From contig NZ_OMOJ01000002.1 in assembly GCF_900302505.1 (NCBI RefSeq), positions 558,001-622,000 on the forward strand: a stretch of DNA of 64,000 nt, in the 5' to 3' direction. Numbering within the stretch: position 1 is the stretch's first letter; each line of letters opens with the position of its first letter. The stretch comes from Pseudoprimorskyibacter insulae. GTDB lineage: Bacteria > Pseudomonadota > Alphaproteobacteria > Rhodobacterales > Rhodobacteraceae. Below are positions 32,914 through 41,911 of this stretch, one piece after another. The notes under the pieces are model-generated. The model searched no databases, was not told the origin of the DNA, and worked only from the letters and a program-made list of their open reading frames with translations. The translations under genes were made by a program, and so were the position numbers.

Positions 32914-34131
32914 CTAGGCGCGCATCAGGTCCGGCAGATCGCCCGTGATCCCCGCGGCTTCGCGTAGCGCCCCGCGCCGCAGGGACGGAACCGCGTTGAC
33001 CAGCCCCATGCCGATGTCACGGCCAAGCCGCAGCAAGGGGTTGTCGTTGGAAAACAGGCGGTTGAACAGGTCTGTCGCGGTGGCCAGTGTGGCGGTATCA
33101 AACCGCCGCCATTGTTCGTACCGAGCCAGAACTTGTGGCAGGGTGAAATCTTCGCCGCGCCGCTGGGCATGCGTGATGACATGCGCCAGCGCGGCCACAT
33201 CGCGCAGACCGGCGTTCAGGCCCTGACCCGCAATCGGGTGCATCCCATGCGCCGCATCGCCCACCAGCGCCAAACGGTCGCCAACAAAGCTATTGGCCAG
33301 CGTCAGGTTCAGCGGATAGGTGAAACGCTTGCCCGCCAGTTCGATCTTGCCCAGAAAATCGCCAAAGCGCGGGCGCAGCACGTCCATGTAGGCATCATCG
33401 GGCAGGGCGTTGATTTGTTGTGCCGTCGCGGTCCGCTCGCTCCAGACGATCGAGCTTTGGTTGCCGGGCAGCGGCAGAATGGCCAACGGGCCGGGCGGCA
33501 TAAAGAACTGATGCGCCACGCCGTTGTGCGGCAATTCGTGCGAAATGGCGCAGACCAGCGCGGTCTGGCCGTAATCCCATCCGGTGCGCCGAATGCCTGC
33601 GCGGGCGGCGGTGCCAGACGAACGGCCATCCGCGCCAACAATCAGGCGGGCGGCAATCGTGTCGCCATTGGCCAAGGTCAGCGTTGCGCCTTCTGGGGTG
33701 ACATCCTGCGCGACAACTGTCTGACCGCTCAGATGGTCGATCAGGTCTGCATCGCTCATCGCTTGCAGCAACCGGCGACGCAGGAACCGATCTTCCAGCA
33801 TAAAGCCCATGGGGCCTTCTTCGATTTCCGCCGAATCGAAGTGCAGGCCCAGAAACACGCGGCTGTCGCCCACGCGCCCGTCTGTCACTTTGATCTCATG
33901 CATCGCTTGCGCGTGTTCGGCCAGATCGCCCCAAAGGCCCAAGGCGGCCAGCATCCGCTTGGATGATAGCGCCAGCGCATAGCCGCGCCCGTCAAATTCG
34001 GCCCCGCTGCGAACCGGTTCGGGCAGGGCGTCAATCACAATGCTGCTGAGGCCCGCACGGGCCACCGCAAGGGCAAGCGCGGGACCGTTCAGGCCGCCGC
34101 CGACAATGGCGATATCATAGCGTTTGGTCAT
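32914..34131 (-). CDS. UbiH/COQ6-family FAD-dependent hydroxylase
   Basis: 405 residues. FAD-binding motifs are DIAIVGGGLNGPALALAVAR at the N-terminus, the middle LIVGADGRSSG (DG motif) and GDAAHGMHPIAGQGLNAGLR (GD motif). This pattern is typical of ubiquinone-ring hydroxylases (UbiH/UbiF/UbiL). ATG 34131 (MTKRYDIAIVG) is chosen; the open frame to 34167 adds 12 residues with no ribosome site. Which ring position it hydroxylates cannot be told from sequence alone. It is divergent from the amidase gene. Confidence 0.88.
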   Translation of the reverse strand: MTKRYDIAIVGGGLNGPALALAVARAGLSSIVIDALPEPVRSGAEFDGRGYALALSSKRMLAALGLWGDLAEHAQAMHEIKVTDGRVGDSRVFLGLHFDSAEIEEGPMGFMLEDRFLRRRLLQAMSDADLIDHLSGQTVVAQDVTPEGATLTLANGDTIAARLIVGADGRSSGTAARAGIRRTGWDYGQTALVCAISHELPHNGVAHQFFMPPGPLAILPLPGNQSSIVWSERTATAQQINALPDDAYMDVLRPRFGDFLGKIELAGKRFTYPLNLTLANSFVGDRLALVGDAAHGMHPIAGQGLNAGLRDVAALAHVITHAQRRGEDFTLPQVLARYEQWRRFDTATLATATDLFNRLFSNDNPLLRLGRDIGMGLVNAVPSLRRGALREAAGITGDLPDLMRA

Positions 34132-34214
34132 GGGCTGAACTATGGTGCTCTGCCCGGCATTGTCCATGCGCTGCGCTGCCGCTACCCTGCAAAAAATCGT
34201 CAGCGGAGGATGGC

Positions 34215-35546
34215 ATGGCCGATTGGACTGGGAAAAGCGCAGCAGAGCTGGGGCGTGGGATCGAAGCCGGGGACACCGACCCGCGTGATTTGACCGAATC
34301 CTTCCTTGAGGCCATTGCCGGGGCCGAAGTCGCGCCGCGAATCTACGCCCGCCTGACCGAAACCCGCGCCCGTGCCGAAGCCGCCGCCGCGGCGGAACGG
34401 GCCAAGCTGGGACTGCGTCGGTCGCCCTTGGACGGTGTGCCGATCAGCTGGAAAGACCTGTTCGATACGGCGGGATGCGCGACCGAAGCCGGGTCGGCCT
34501 TGCTTAAGGGCCGCGTGCCGGATGCCGATGCCGAGGTTCTGCGCAATGCGACCGCCATGGGTCTGGTGTGTTTGGGCAAGACGCATATGTCTGAACTGGC
34601 CTTTTCCGGGCTGGGCCTGAACCCGGTCACCGCAACGCCGCCTTGTGTGAACGATGCCGGTGCGGTGGCTGGCGGATCATCGTCTGGCGCGGCGACCTCG
34701 GTGGCGTTTAGGCTGGCTGCGGCGGGCATTGGCTCTGATACGGGCGGTTCGGTGCGCATTCCGGCGGGCTGGAACGATCTGGTGGGCTTGAAAACCACTG
34801 CTGGGCGGGTGCCACTGACGGGCACCGTGCCGCTGGCCACCAAGTTTGACACCATTGGCCCCCTGACGCGCACGGTTGAGGATGCCGCACTGCTGCTGGC
34901 GGCGCTTGAGGGTGGAAAAGCCGCCGATTTGGCCGGTGCACCCGATGCATCACAGCTGCGGTTTGCCGTGCTGAAAACCATCGCGCTTGACGATCTGCGC
35001 GATGCGCCGAATGCCGCCTTTGCCTCGGCAATCGAACGGTTGGAGCGTGCAGGCGCTCAGATCACCTATATTGACGCCCCCGAGGTTGAAGGGCCAATGG
35101 CCGATGCCGCGCTGCTCTATACGAGTGAGGCATGGGGGATTTGGTCTGACACCATCGAAAACGCGCCCGACTTGCTGTTCCCGCCGATCCTTGAACGGTT
35201 CCGGGCGGGCGGCGCGTTCAAGGCCAGTGACTATGTGGCGGCTTGGATCCGGCTGGAGCGGATGCGCGCAACCTGGGCGGCACGGGTCGCGGGCTTTGAT
35301 GCGGTGCTGACGCCGACTGCGCCGAACCTGCCGCCGCAAGTGGACAAGCTGATGGAGCAGGGTGACTATTACGTCACCGAAAACCTTCTGACGCTTCGCA
35401 ATACTCGCATCGGCAACCTGACGGGCGGCTGTGCGATCACCCTGCCAACGGGTGTTCCAAGCTGCGGCTTGCAGTTGATCGGCCCCGCAATGGGCGAGTC
35501 GCGGCTGCTGCGCGTGGCGACCTCGGTAGAGCGGGCGTTGCGCTAA
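34215..35546 (+). CDS. Amidase (amidase-signature family)
   Basis: 443-residue amidase-signature hydrolase. The Ser-cisSer-Lys triad regions are visible: catalytic Lys in GVPISWKDLFDTAG, the cis-Ser region in VAGGSSSGAATSVA, and the nucleophile Ser in DTGGSVRIPAGWNDLVGLK. ATG 34215 follows GCGGAGG. It lacks the linked gatB/gatC genes expected for the tRNA amidotransferase and is not in their operon, so it is a general amidase of unknown substrate. Confidence 0.88.
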   Translation: MADWTGKSAAELGRGIEAGDTDPRDLTESFLEAIAGAEVAPRIYARLTETRARAEAAAAAERAKLGLRRSPLDGVPISWKDLFDTAGCATEAGSALLKGRVPDADAEVLRNATAMGLVCLGKTHMSELAFSGLGLNPVTATPPCVNDAGAVAGGSSSGAATSVAFRLAAAGIGSDTGGSVRIPAGWNDLVGLKTTAGRVPLTGTVPLATKFDTIGPLTRTVEDAALLLAALEGGKAADLAGAPDASQLRFAVLKTIALDDLRDAPNAAFASAIERLERAGAQITYIDAPEVEGPMADAALLYTSEAWGIWSDTIENAPDLLFPPILERFRAGGAFKASDYVAAWIRLERMRATWAARVAGFDAVLTPTAPNLPPQVDKLMEQGDYYVTENLLTLRNTRIGNLTGGCAITLPTGVPSCGLQLIGPAMGESRLLRVATSVERALR

Positions 35547-35693
35547 TAAGCGTTCAGAATTCATAAGAAAAACACAGTTGCGGCATTCTGGCCACAGATG
35601 CGGCAATGGCGTCCGTTTTTCTGGACGAAGTGGATGGCTGCGCGTATCCTCGGGGGAAACGGGGCGAAAAACGACCCCGAACCTTGAGGCGAC

Positions 35694-36878
35694 ATGGCAA
35701 ACTATCCTGAGCGGTTTTCGAACCTACCGCTATACGCATTCCCGCGTCTGCGCGCGCTGCTTGACTCGCATGAGCCCGGCGGCCCGATCGTTCACATGAC
35801 GATCGGAGAGCCCAAGCACGCATTCCCGTCATGGGTGCGCGATGAGATTGCCGAAGCCTCTGCTGAATTTGGGAAATACCCGCCGAACGACGGCTCGCCC
35901 GAATTGCTGGCCGCCATCGCAGCATGGCTTGAACGGCGCTATGGCGTGCAGGTCGATCCTGGCACGCAGATTATGGCGCTGAACGGCACGCGCGAAGGGC
36001 TGTACAACGCCGCGATGGCGCTTTGCCCGGAAACCAAGAACGGCAAACAGCCCAACATCCTGATGCCGAACCCGTTCTATCAGGTCTATATGATCGGCAC
36101 GATGACCGCCGGTGCGCGGCCTGTTTTTGTCAATGCTACCGCCGAAACCGGGCACTTGCCTGATTTCAGCGCGGTCGCGAAGGACGTGCTGGACCAGACG
36201 GCGATGGTGTACATCTGTTCGCCCGCCAACCCGCAGGGCGCGATTGCCAGCCGGGACTACTGGGCAAACCTGATCCGTCTGGCGGAAAAGCACGATTTCC
36301 GCGTTCTGGCCGATGAATGCTATTCCGAGATTTACCGCGACACGCCGCCCGTTGGGGCCTTGCAAGTCGCCCGCGAGATTGGTGCGGACCCAGAGCGTGT
36401 GGTGATTTTCCATTCGCTGTCCAAGCGGTCCAATCTGCCGGGCCTTCGGTCGGGGTTTGTCGCGGGCGGGCCGGAAACGCTCCGGTATATCAAGCAGTTG
36501 CGGTCCTACTCCGGTGCGCCGCTGCCCCTGCCGATTGACCGCGTGTCGGCGCGGGTTTGGTCGGACGAAGACCACGTGACCGCCAGCCGCGACCTTTACC
36601 GCGAAAAATATGCGGCGGCGGATCAGATCTTTGCCGGGCTGCCGGGCTATCTGTCGCCTGCGGCTGGGTTTTTCCTGTGGTTGCCCGTCGAAGACGGTGA
36701 AGCGGCCGCAATGAAACTATGGACACAGACAGGCGTGCGGGTTCTGCCCGGCGCGTATCTGTCGCGCGATACCTCGGCCGGGAACCCCGGCACGGGCTAT
36801 ATCCGGGTCGCTATGGTGGCCCCAATAAACGAGACGCAAGACGCGCTTATCAAGCTGCGTGATTGCTTGTACGGATAG
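35694..36878 (+). CDS. dapC: Class I/II aminotransferase, probable succinyldiaminopimelate aminotransferase
   Basis: 394-residue PLP-dependent fold-type I enzyme. The PLP lysine lies in FHSLSKRSNLPGLRSGF, the Asp/Tyr pair in LADECYSEIY, the substrate-side Asn in CSPANPQGA and the phosphate Arg in GYIRVAMVA. The N-terminus (YPERFSNLPLYAFPRL) and IGEPKHAFPSWV match DapC-type enzymes of alphaproteobacteria, which act in lysine/peptidoglycan precursor synthesis; dapA is also in this window. ftsK follows 12 bases later. The dapC assignment is by style and could be another aminotransferase. Confidence 0.8.
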   Translation: MANYPERFSNLPLYAFPRLRALLDSHEPGGPIVHMTIGEPKHAFPSWVRDEIAEASAEFGKYPPNDGSPELLAAIAAWLERRYGVQVDPGTQIMALNGTREGLYNAAMALCPETKNGKQPNILMPNPFYQVYMIGTMTAGARPVFVNATAETGHLPDFSAVAKDVLDQTAMVYICSPANPQGAIASRDYWANLIRLAEKHDFRVLADECYSEIYRDTPPVGALQVAREIGADPERVVIFHSLSKRSNLPGLRSGFVAGGPETLRYIKQLRSYSGAPLPLPIDRVSARVWSDEDHVTASRDLYREKYAAADQIFAGLPGYLSPAAGFFLWLPVEDGEAAAMKLWTQTGVRVLPGAYLSRDTSAGNPGTGYIRVAMVAPINETQDALIKLRDCLYG

Positions 36879-36890
36879 GACGAGGCGAAA

Positions 36891-39800
36891 ATGGCATATC
36901 AGGCACGGGGCAGGGACCCTCTTTTCGATAGCAACATGCAAGCAGCCATCGAGAAACGCGGGAAAGAGTTGCTGGGGTTGGGGCTGATCGCCCTGGGCCT
37001 GATGGTTTCGGCCATGATCTATTCCTATTCGCCCGAAGATCCCAGCTGGCTGTCGTCCACCGACGCGCCGGTTCAGAACTGGATGGGTCATCTGGGGGCC
37101 TCGATTGCCGCGCCGCTGTTCATGATTGTCGGCATGGGAAGCTGGGGCCTTGCGGTTATCCTGTTGGCTTGGGGCCTGCGCTTTACACTGCACCGGGGCG
37201 ATGAACGCGCCGCTGGAAGCCTTGTCTTTGCACCGATCTGGATCGCGCTGGCCGCCATTTACGGTGCGGGCCTTCCGGTGCCGGGCGGCTGGCCGCACAG
37301 CTTTGGTCTGGGTGGTCTGTTTGGCGATATGATGATGGGTAGCCTGATCAACCTGTCGCCCTTCAGCCCGGAAACCAGCCTGAACCTGATCTCGCTTGTT
37401 CTGGGGTTTGTGATTGTCGGGTTTGGCGCCTTTATCCTTGGCTTTACCCGTAGCGAATTGACGTTGATCGCCCGCTTCCTCGTGGTGGGTGTGATCATGG
37501 TTTATGCCACCTTCATGGCACTGCTGGGGCGTGGTGCCTCGGGTGCCGTGCATGCCGCACAGGCCATGCAGTCGCGTCAGGCTGAACGCCGAGATGCCGC
37601 GCGCCGTCAGGCCGAAGAAACCGCCGCCTTTGAGGCCGAGATGATGGGCCAAGTGCCTGCTGCACCGGCCCGCAGTCAACCGCTGGTGCAACGCGCTGCG
37701 CAGCCGGAATATGAAACCGATCTGGCCTTTGCTGACCCTGCGCCCGAACCGGACATGCCCGAGGCCGCGCCCAAAGGTGGTTTTCTGGCCCGTATGCCGA
37801 AGCTGGTGAAGCGTGCGCCTCAGGCCCAGCCGCTGCCCGAACCGGAGCTGTATAGCCCGCAGCCTTTGGCCCCCGTAGCCGAAGCGCCTGCCGATGACCG
37901 GATTCGCGCCAAGATCGCCGATGCGGTGAAATCGCGCGTGCGCACCGCGCCGATGGTCAATGTGCCCGCGCCCGCCGTCAAAAGCGCCGCTGCCCCGATG
38001 TATGTCGAAGAACCGCATCCGGCGCATAGCGTCCGATCCGAACCGCCGCTGCGTGCCCCAAGTGCCCAGCCGATGGTTGCGGCCCCGGCCGTTGCAGCGC
38101 CCAGCACCCTGCCGCCCGTTCCCGAAATGGCCGCGGCCCCGGCGGTGACCAATTTCACCCATGTGGACGATGATGATTTCGGCCAAATCGATGAATACGC
38201 GCGGGCCGATGACGATGACCAAATGGATGATTCCGTCATCGCCTTTGATGATGACGAGGACGACGACTACGACGATTACGACTACGCCGCCCCTGCCGCC
38301 CGCATCGCGGTAGAGCCCGCCAAGCCGAAGAAAGTTGTCCAGACGCCCGTTCGTAAGCCGACGCAACTTTCGCGTCGTGCACAGGCCGAAGCGCAGCCGC
38401 AACTGCGGTTCGAAGAGCCCGCGTCGGAATATGATCTGCCGCCGCTGGCCCTGCTGATGGACCCCGCCCAGATCGAACGCCACCACCTGAGCGAAGAGGC
38501 GCTGGAAGAAAACGCCCGCATGCTTGAGGCGGTTCTGGACGATTACGGCGTAAAGGGTGAAATCGTCTCGGTTCGTCCCGGCCCCGTTGTCACCATGTAC
38601 GAATTGGAACCTGCACCGGGTTTGAAGGCCAGCCGCGTGATCGGTCTGGCCGATGATATCGCCCGCAGCATGTCGGCCCTGTCGGCCCGTGTCAGCACCG
38701 TTCCGGGGCGCAGCGTCATCGGTATTGAACTGCCGAACGCCAACCGCGAAATGGTGGCTTTGCGCGAAATCCTTGGTGCACGTGACTATGGCGACGGCAA
38801 GCACAAGCTGCCCTTGGCCTTGGGCAAGGATATCGGCGGCGAAGCGGTCATTGCCAACCTGGCCAAGATGCCCCACCTGCTGATCGCCGGTACGACTGGT
38901 TCGGGTAAGTCGGTGGCGATCAACACCATGATTCTGTCGCTGCTGTATAAGCTGACGCCGGATGATTGCCGCCTGATTATGATCGACCCCAAAATGCTGG
39001 AACTGTCGGTTTATGACGGCATTCCGCACCTTCTGTCGCCGGTTGTGACCGATCCCAAAAAGGCCGTGGTGGCCCTGAAATGGGTCGTGGCCGAGATGGA
39101 AGAACGCTATCGCAAGATGTCCAAGATGGGCGTCCGCAACATCGACGGCTACAACAGCCGCGTCGAAGATGCGCTTGGCCGTGGCGAAATGTTCAGCCGC
39201 ACGGTTCAGACGGGCTTTGATGAAGAAACCGGCGATCCGATCTTTGAGACCGAAGAATTCGAGCCGAAGAAGATGCCCTATATCGTCGTGATCGTCGACG
39301 AAATGGCCGACCTGATGATGGTTGCGGGCAAGGAAATCGAAGCCTGCATTCAGCGCCTTGCGCAGATGGCGCGGGCCTCGGGCATTCACTTGATCATGGC
39401 CACGCAGCGCCCGTCGGTGGATGTGATCACCGGTACGATCAAGGCCAACTTCCCGACCCGGATTTCGTTTCAGGTGACCTCGAAAATCGACAGCCGCACC
39501 ATCCTGGGTGAAATGGGTGCCGAACAACTGCTTGGTATGGGCGATATGCTGTACATGGCGGGCGGTGCGAAAATCACCCGCTGCCACGGTCCGTTCGTGT
39601 CCGACGAAGAGGTTGAGGAAATCGTCAACCACCTCAAGGCATTCGGCCCGCCCGAATATGTCGGCGGCGTGGTCGATGGCCCGGACGAAGAAAAAGAAGC
39701 CTCCATCGACGCGGTGCTTGGCCTTGGCGGCAACACCGATGGCGAGGATGCGCTGTATGATCAGGCCGTTGCGATTGTCCTGAAGGACCGCAAGTGTTCG

Positions 39801-39935
39801 ACATCCTACATTCAGCGCAAATTGGCGATTGGCTACAACAAGGCTGCGCGTCTGGTGGAACAGATGGAAGATCAGGGCGTTGTGTCCGCAGCGAACCACG
39901 TCGGCAAACGCGAAATTCTGGTGCCCGAGCAATAA
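36891..39935 (+). CDS. ftsK: DNA translocase FtsK
   Basis: 1014 residues. Four N-terminal transmembrane helices (within residues about 25-215) anchor it at the septum. A long Ala/Pro-rich linker follows, containing a very acidic patch near residues 420-465 ([18 protein letters not shown]). The motor has Walker [13 protein letters not shown] and Walker [13 protein letters not shown]. The C-terminal gamma winged helix, which reads KOPS sequences and activates XerCD, is [20 protein letters not shown] onwards. It moves DNA during chromosome segregation and division. A terminator lies 75 bases downstream. A long open frame on the opposite strand is a codon-bias artefact. Confidence 0.97.
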   Translation: MAYQARGRDPLFDSNMQAAIEKRGKELLGLGLIALGLMVSAMIYSYSPEDPSWLSSTDAPVQNWMGHLGASIAAPLFMIVGMGSWGLAVILLAWGLRFTLHRGDERAAGSLVFAPIWIALAAIYGAGLPVPGGWPHSFGLGGLFGDMMMGSLINLSPFSPETSLNLISLVLGFVIVGFGAFILGFTRSELTLIARFLVVGVIMVYATFMALLGRGASGAVHAAQAMQSRQAERRDAARRQAEETAAFEAEMMGQVPAAPARSQPLVQRAAQPEYETDLAFADPAPEPDMPEAAPKGGFLARMPKLVKRAPQAQPLPEPELYSPQPLAPVAEAPADDRIRAKIADAVKSRVRTAPMVNVPAPAVKSAAAPMYVEEPHPAHSVRSEPPLRAPSAQPMVAAPAVAAPSTLPPVPEMAAAPAVTNFTHVDDDDFGQIDEYARADDDDQMDDSVIAFDDDEDDDYDDYDYAAPAARIAVEPAKPKKVVQTPVRKPTQLSRRAQAEAQPQLRFEEPASEYDLPPLALLMDPAQIERHHLSEEALEENARMLEAVLDDYGVKGEIVSVRPGPVVTMYELEPAPGLKASRVIGLADDIARSMSALSARVSTVPGRSVIGIELPNANREMVALREILGARDYGDGKHKLPLALGKDIGGEAVIANLAKMPHLLIAGTTGSGKSVAINTMILSLLYKLTPDDCRLIMIDPKMLELSVYDGIPHLLSPVVTDPKKAVVALKWVVAEMEERYRKMSKMGVRNIDGYNSRVEDALGRGEMFSRTVQTGFDEETGDPIFETEEFEPKKMPYIVVIVDEMADLMMVAGKEIEACIQRLAQMARASGIHLIMATQRPSVDVITGTIKANFPTRISFQVTSKIDSRTILGEMGAEQLLGMGDMLYMAGGAKITRCHGPFVSDEEVEEIVNHLKAFGPPEYVGGVVDGPDEEKEASIDAVLGLGGNTDGEDALYDQAVAIVLKDRKCSTSYIQRKLAIGYNKAARLVEQMEDQGVVSAANHVGKREILVPEQ

Positions 39936-40009
39936 GCCAGGCCCGGTTATCCAATATCATCGGCATGCTATCGCTTGCGCGAGGCACCCGTGACATAAAC
40001 AGGCCAAGG

Positions 40010-40034
40010 GGCGGGGTTGTATCCCCGCCTTTTT
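40010..40034 (+). terminator. Intrinsic terminator after ftsK
   Basis: Perfect 7-bp GC stem GGCGGGG (40010-40016) / CCCCGCC (40023-40029), 6-base loop, followed by TTTTT at 40030-40034. Confidence 0.9.
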
Positions 40035-40050
40035 GTCATAGGTGAGGTTT

Positions 40051-40638
40051 ATGAAAAAACTGCTACTCGCACCGGTCCTATGGGCCAGTCTGACAATCCC
40101 CGCGCTGGCCGATCAGCTATCGCTTGGCCAGATTTCGGATTACCTAAACTCATTCACCAACGCCCAAAGCCCGTTCACCCAGATCAATGCCGATGGCACG
40201 ATCAGCACGGGCACGCTCTATATCAAGCGTCCGGGTAAGGTTCGGTTTGAATACAATCCGCCGGATGCCGCGCTGGTTTTGGCGCAGGCCGGGGCGGTGG
40301 CGATCTTTGACACCAAGCTGGGCGGACAGCCGGACACCTATCCGTTAAGTCGCACACCGCTGAGCATTATTTTGGCAAAAACGATCAATTTGGGACAGGC
40401 CGATATGGTGACAGGCGTTGCCTCGGACGGGACAACGACCACTGTCACGGCCCAAGACCCGGAGAATCGTGAATATGGCAGTATTGATTTGATCTTTACC
40501 GCCGACCCGACCGAGCTGCGCCAATGGGTCGTCAAAGATGACACAGGCGGGGCGACGACGGTGATCCTTGGGGCGCTCGAAACAGGGGGCGACCTGCCGA
40601 ACCGTCTGTTCGACATCGAAGCGCAGAAATTGAAGTAA
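40051..40638 (+). CDS. lolA: Outer-membrane lipoprotein carrier protein LolA
   Basis: 195 residues, periplasmic chaperone that carries lipoproteins from LolCDE to the outer membrane. ATG 40051 gives a good signal peptide (MKKLLLAPVLWASLTIPALA, cleavage before DQLS) and has GGTGAGG just upstream; GTG 40042 is the alternative. The LolA start of the mature domain and the strand GTLYIKRPGKVRFEYNPP are characteristic. Length is normal. Confidence 0.93.
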   Translation: MKKLLLAPVLWASLTIPALADQLSLGQISDYLNSFTNAQSPFTQINADGTISTGTLYIKRPGKVRFEYNPPDAALVLAQAGAVAIFDTKLGGQPDTYPLSRTPLSIILAKTINLGQADMVTGVASDGTTTTVTAQDPENREYGSIDLIFTADPTELRQWVVKDDTGGATTVILGALETGGDLPNRLFDIEAQKLK

Positions 40639-40651
40639 GGTCTAGCGGGCT

Positions 40652-40673
40652 GGCGCGGCTTAGAAACCGCGCC
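40652..40673. terminator. Hairpin between convergent lolA and SLT lipoprotein genes
   Basis: GGCGCGG (40652-40658) pairs with CCGCGCC (40667-40673) across an 8-base loop, in the 46-base gap between convergent stops. There is no clear T-run, so it may be a weak bidirectional terminator. Confidence 0.5.
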
Positions 40674-40684
40674 GCCCTATCCGA

Positions 40685-41275
40685 TCAGCGGCGTGCCGCC
40701 CGGCACGATGCCAACTGCGCCTGATATACGCGCGACCGTTCGCCGACCTCATCCGCCACACGCATCAGCCAGCTTTTGGCGCGATAGGTGCCGCGGGAAA
40801 ACCCGGTGCGGCCTTCGTGATAGGCCAGATACTGCGACCGCGCGTCATGCAGAGAAATTCCCAGCTCTTCCGTGGACTTGGCCATGTACCACCCCATGAA
40901 ATCGGTCGCGTCGCGAATGTCATCGCGCTGCGCGCCGCGCTTGCCGGTGATGTGGCGATATTCATCCCAGGTGCCATCCAGTGCCTGCGAATACCCATAA
41001 GCCGAGCTTTGACGCCCAACCGGAATGACGCCCAGCTTGAACCGCAGCGGCGTGCGTGCATTCGCGATGAATTTGCTCTCTTGATAGATCGTCGCCATCT
41101 GAACATGGACCGGCACGCCGTAACGGCGTTCGGCCGCGCGGAAGGCACGGATAAACGTCGGACGCTGTTGCAAGATCGAACAAGCGTCATCCAAACCGCG
41201 CGGCGCGGTGTTCCGTCCCCCGCCGCAGGATGCCACCAGCAGCAAGATCATCAAAATGCGAAGAGTTCTGCTCAT
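40685..41275 (-). CDS. SLT-domain lipoprotein (lytic transglycosylase-like)
   Basis: 196 residues. ATG 41275 gives a lipoprotein signal (RTLRILMILLLVASCGGG, lipobox VASC) with GAGAGG upstream; the longer frame to 41371 buries it. The transglycosylase SLT-like domain is seen from VPVHVQMATIYQESKF (the Glu of YQES is the candidate catalytic residue) through SAYGYSQALDGTWDEY to AYHEGRTGF. It is probably anchored in the outer membrane and trims peptidoglycan. Confidence 0.87.
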   Translation of the reverse strand: MSRTLRILMILLLVASCGGGRNTAPRGLDDACSILQQRPTFIRAFRAAERRYGVPVHVQMATIYQESKFIANARTPLRFKLGVIPVGRQSSAYGYSQALDGTWDEYRHITGKRGAQRDDIRDATDFMGWYMAKSTEELGISLHDARSQYLAYHEGRTGFSRGTYRAKSWLMRVADEVGERSRVYQAQLASCRAARR

Positions 41276-41520
41276 CTGCCTCTCGCTATGTTTTTCTGTT
41301 TTTTTGCAGTGTAACGGATGCTGCCGCGATGGCAAATCACTTTCGGCCGCCATGATTTTGACGCACGGCATTCCGCCGATTGGACTCTAAAATGATACAA
41401 TCCCGATGTATCGACTGTACTAGTCTGCGCCACAGTCTGTTTCTGGCGAAATTCGTTCGAAAGTTGGACAAGCCGCCCAGAAAGGGTCTAAATTTGGCCA
41501 CAGAGAATGAGGCCAATACC

Positions 41521-41850
41521 ATGATGCAAGCACACCGCGCCAAGTACAACCTGGGTCAGGTCGTTCGCCACCGGAAGCACCCGTTCCGGGGAGTCGTGTT
41601 TGACGTTGATCCAGAATTCAACAACACCGAGGAATGGTATCAGGCCATCCCTGAGGAAAGCCGCCCGACCAAGCACCAGCCGTTTTACCACCTGCTGGCG
41701 GAAAACGATCAAAGCTATTACGTCGCCTATGTGTCTGAACAGAACCTGATCGCCGACTATTCGGGCGAGCCTGTGGCACATCCCGACGTGCCGGATCTTT
41801 TCGATGATTTCGAAGACGGCAGCTATTCGCTACACTTCCACATGAACTAA
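41521..41850 (+). CDS. hspQ: Heat shock protein HspQ
   Basis: 109 residues of the YccV/HspQ hemimethylated-DNA-binding fold. The family core is clear: KYNLGQVVRHRKHPFRGVVF and WYQAIPEESRPTKHQPFYHL. ATG 41521 follows GAGG at 8 bases; an in-frame ATG is also at 41524. The open frame to 41380 has no family sequence. HspQ in enterobacteria tunes Lon protease specificity and heat-shock response; the role here is inferred from family. Confidence 0.93.
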   Translation: MMQAHRAKYNLGQVVRHRKHPFRGVVFDVDPEFNNTEEWYQAIPEESRPTKHQPFYHLLAENDQSYYVAYVSEQNLIADYSGEPVAHPDVPDLFDDFEDGSYSLHFHMN

Positions 41851-41865
41851 ACGCAGTTTGCGCAA

Positions 41866-41907
41866 TGCCCGCCCGGCGGCTGATCCGCCGGACGGGGCAC
41901 GTTGTTT
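41866..41907. terminator. Strong hairpin between hspQ and ggt stops
   Basis: Arms TGCCCGCCCGGCGG (41866-41879) and CCGCCGGACGGGGCA (41885-41899) form a GC-rich stem with one bulge and one mismatch, followed by CGTTGTTT on the + strand. It lies between two convergent genes and fits a terminator for hspQ. Confidence 0.7.
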
Positions 41908-41911
41908 CACA

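Noticed and set aside
34215-35546. The amidase as GatA of the tRNA amidotransferase
   Set aside because: The amidase signature is shared by many amidases, and no gatC or gatB lies next to it.
36717-39932. A 1071-codon open frame antisense to ftsK
   Set aside because: Composition is the usual shadow of GC-biased third positions; there is no family signature or start signal and FtsK is unmistakable on the other strand.
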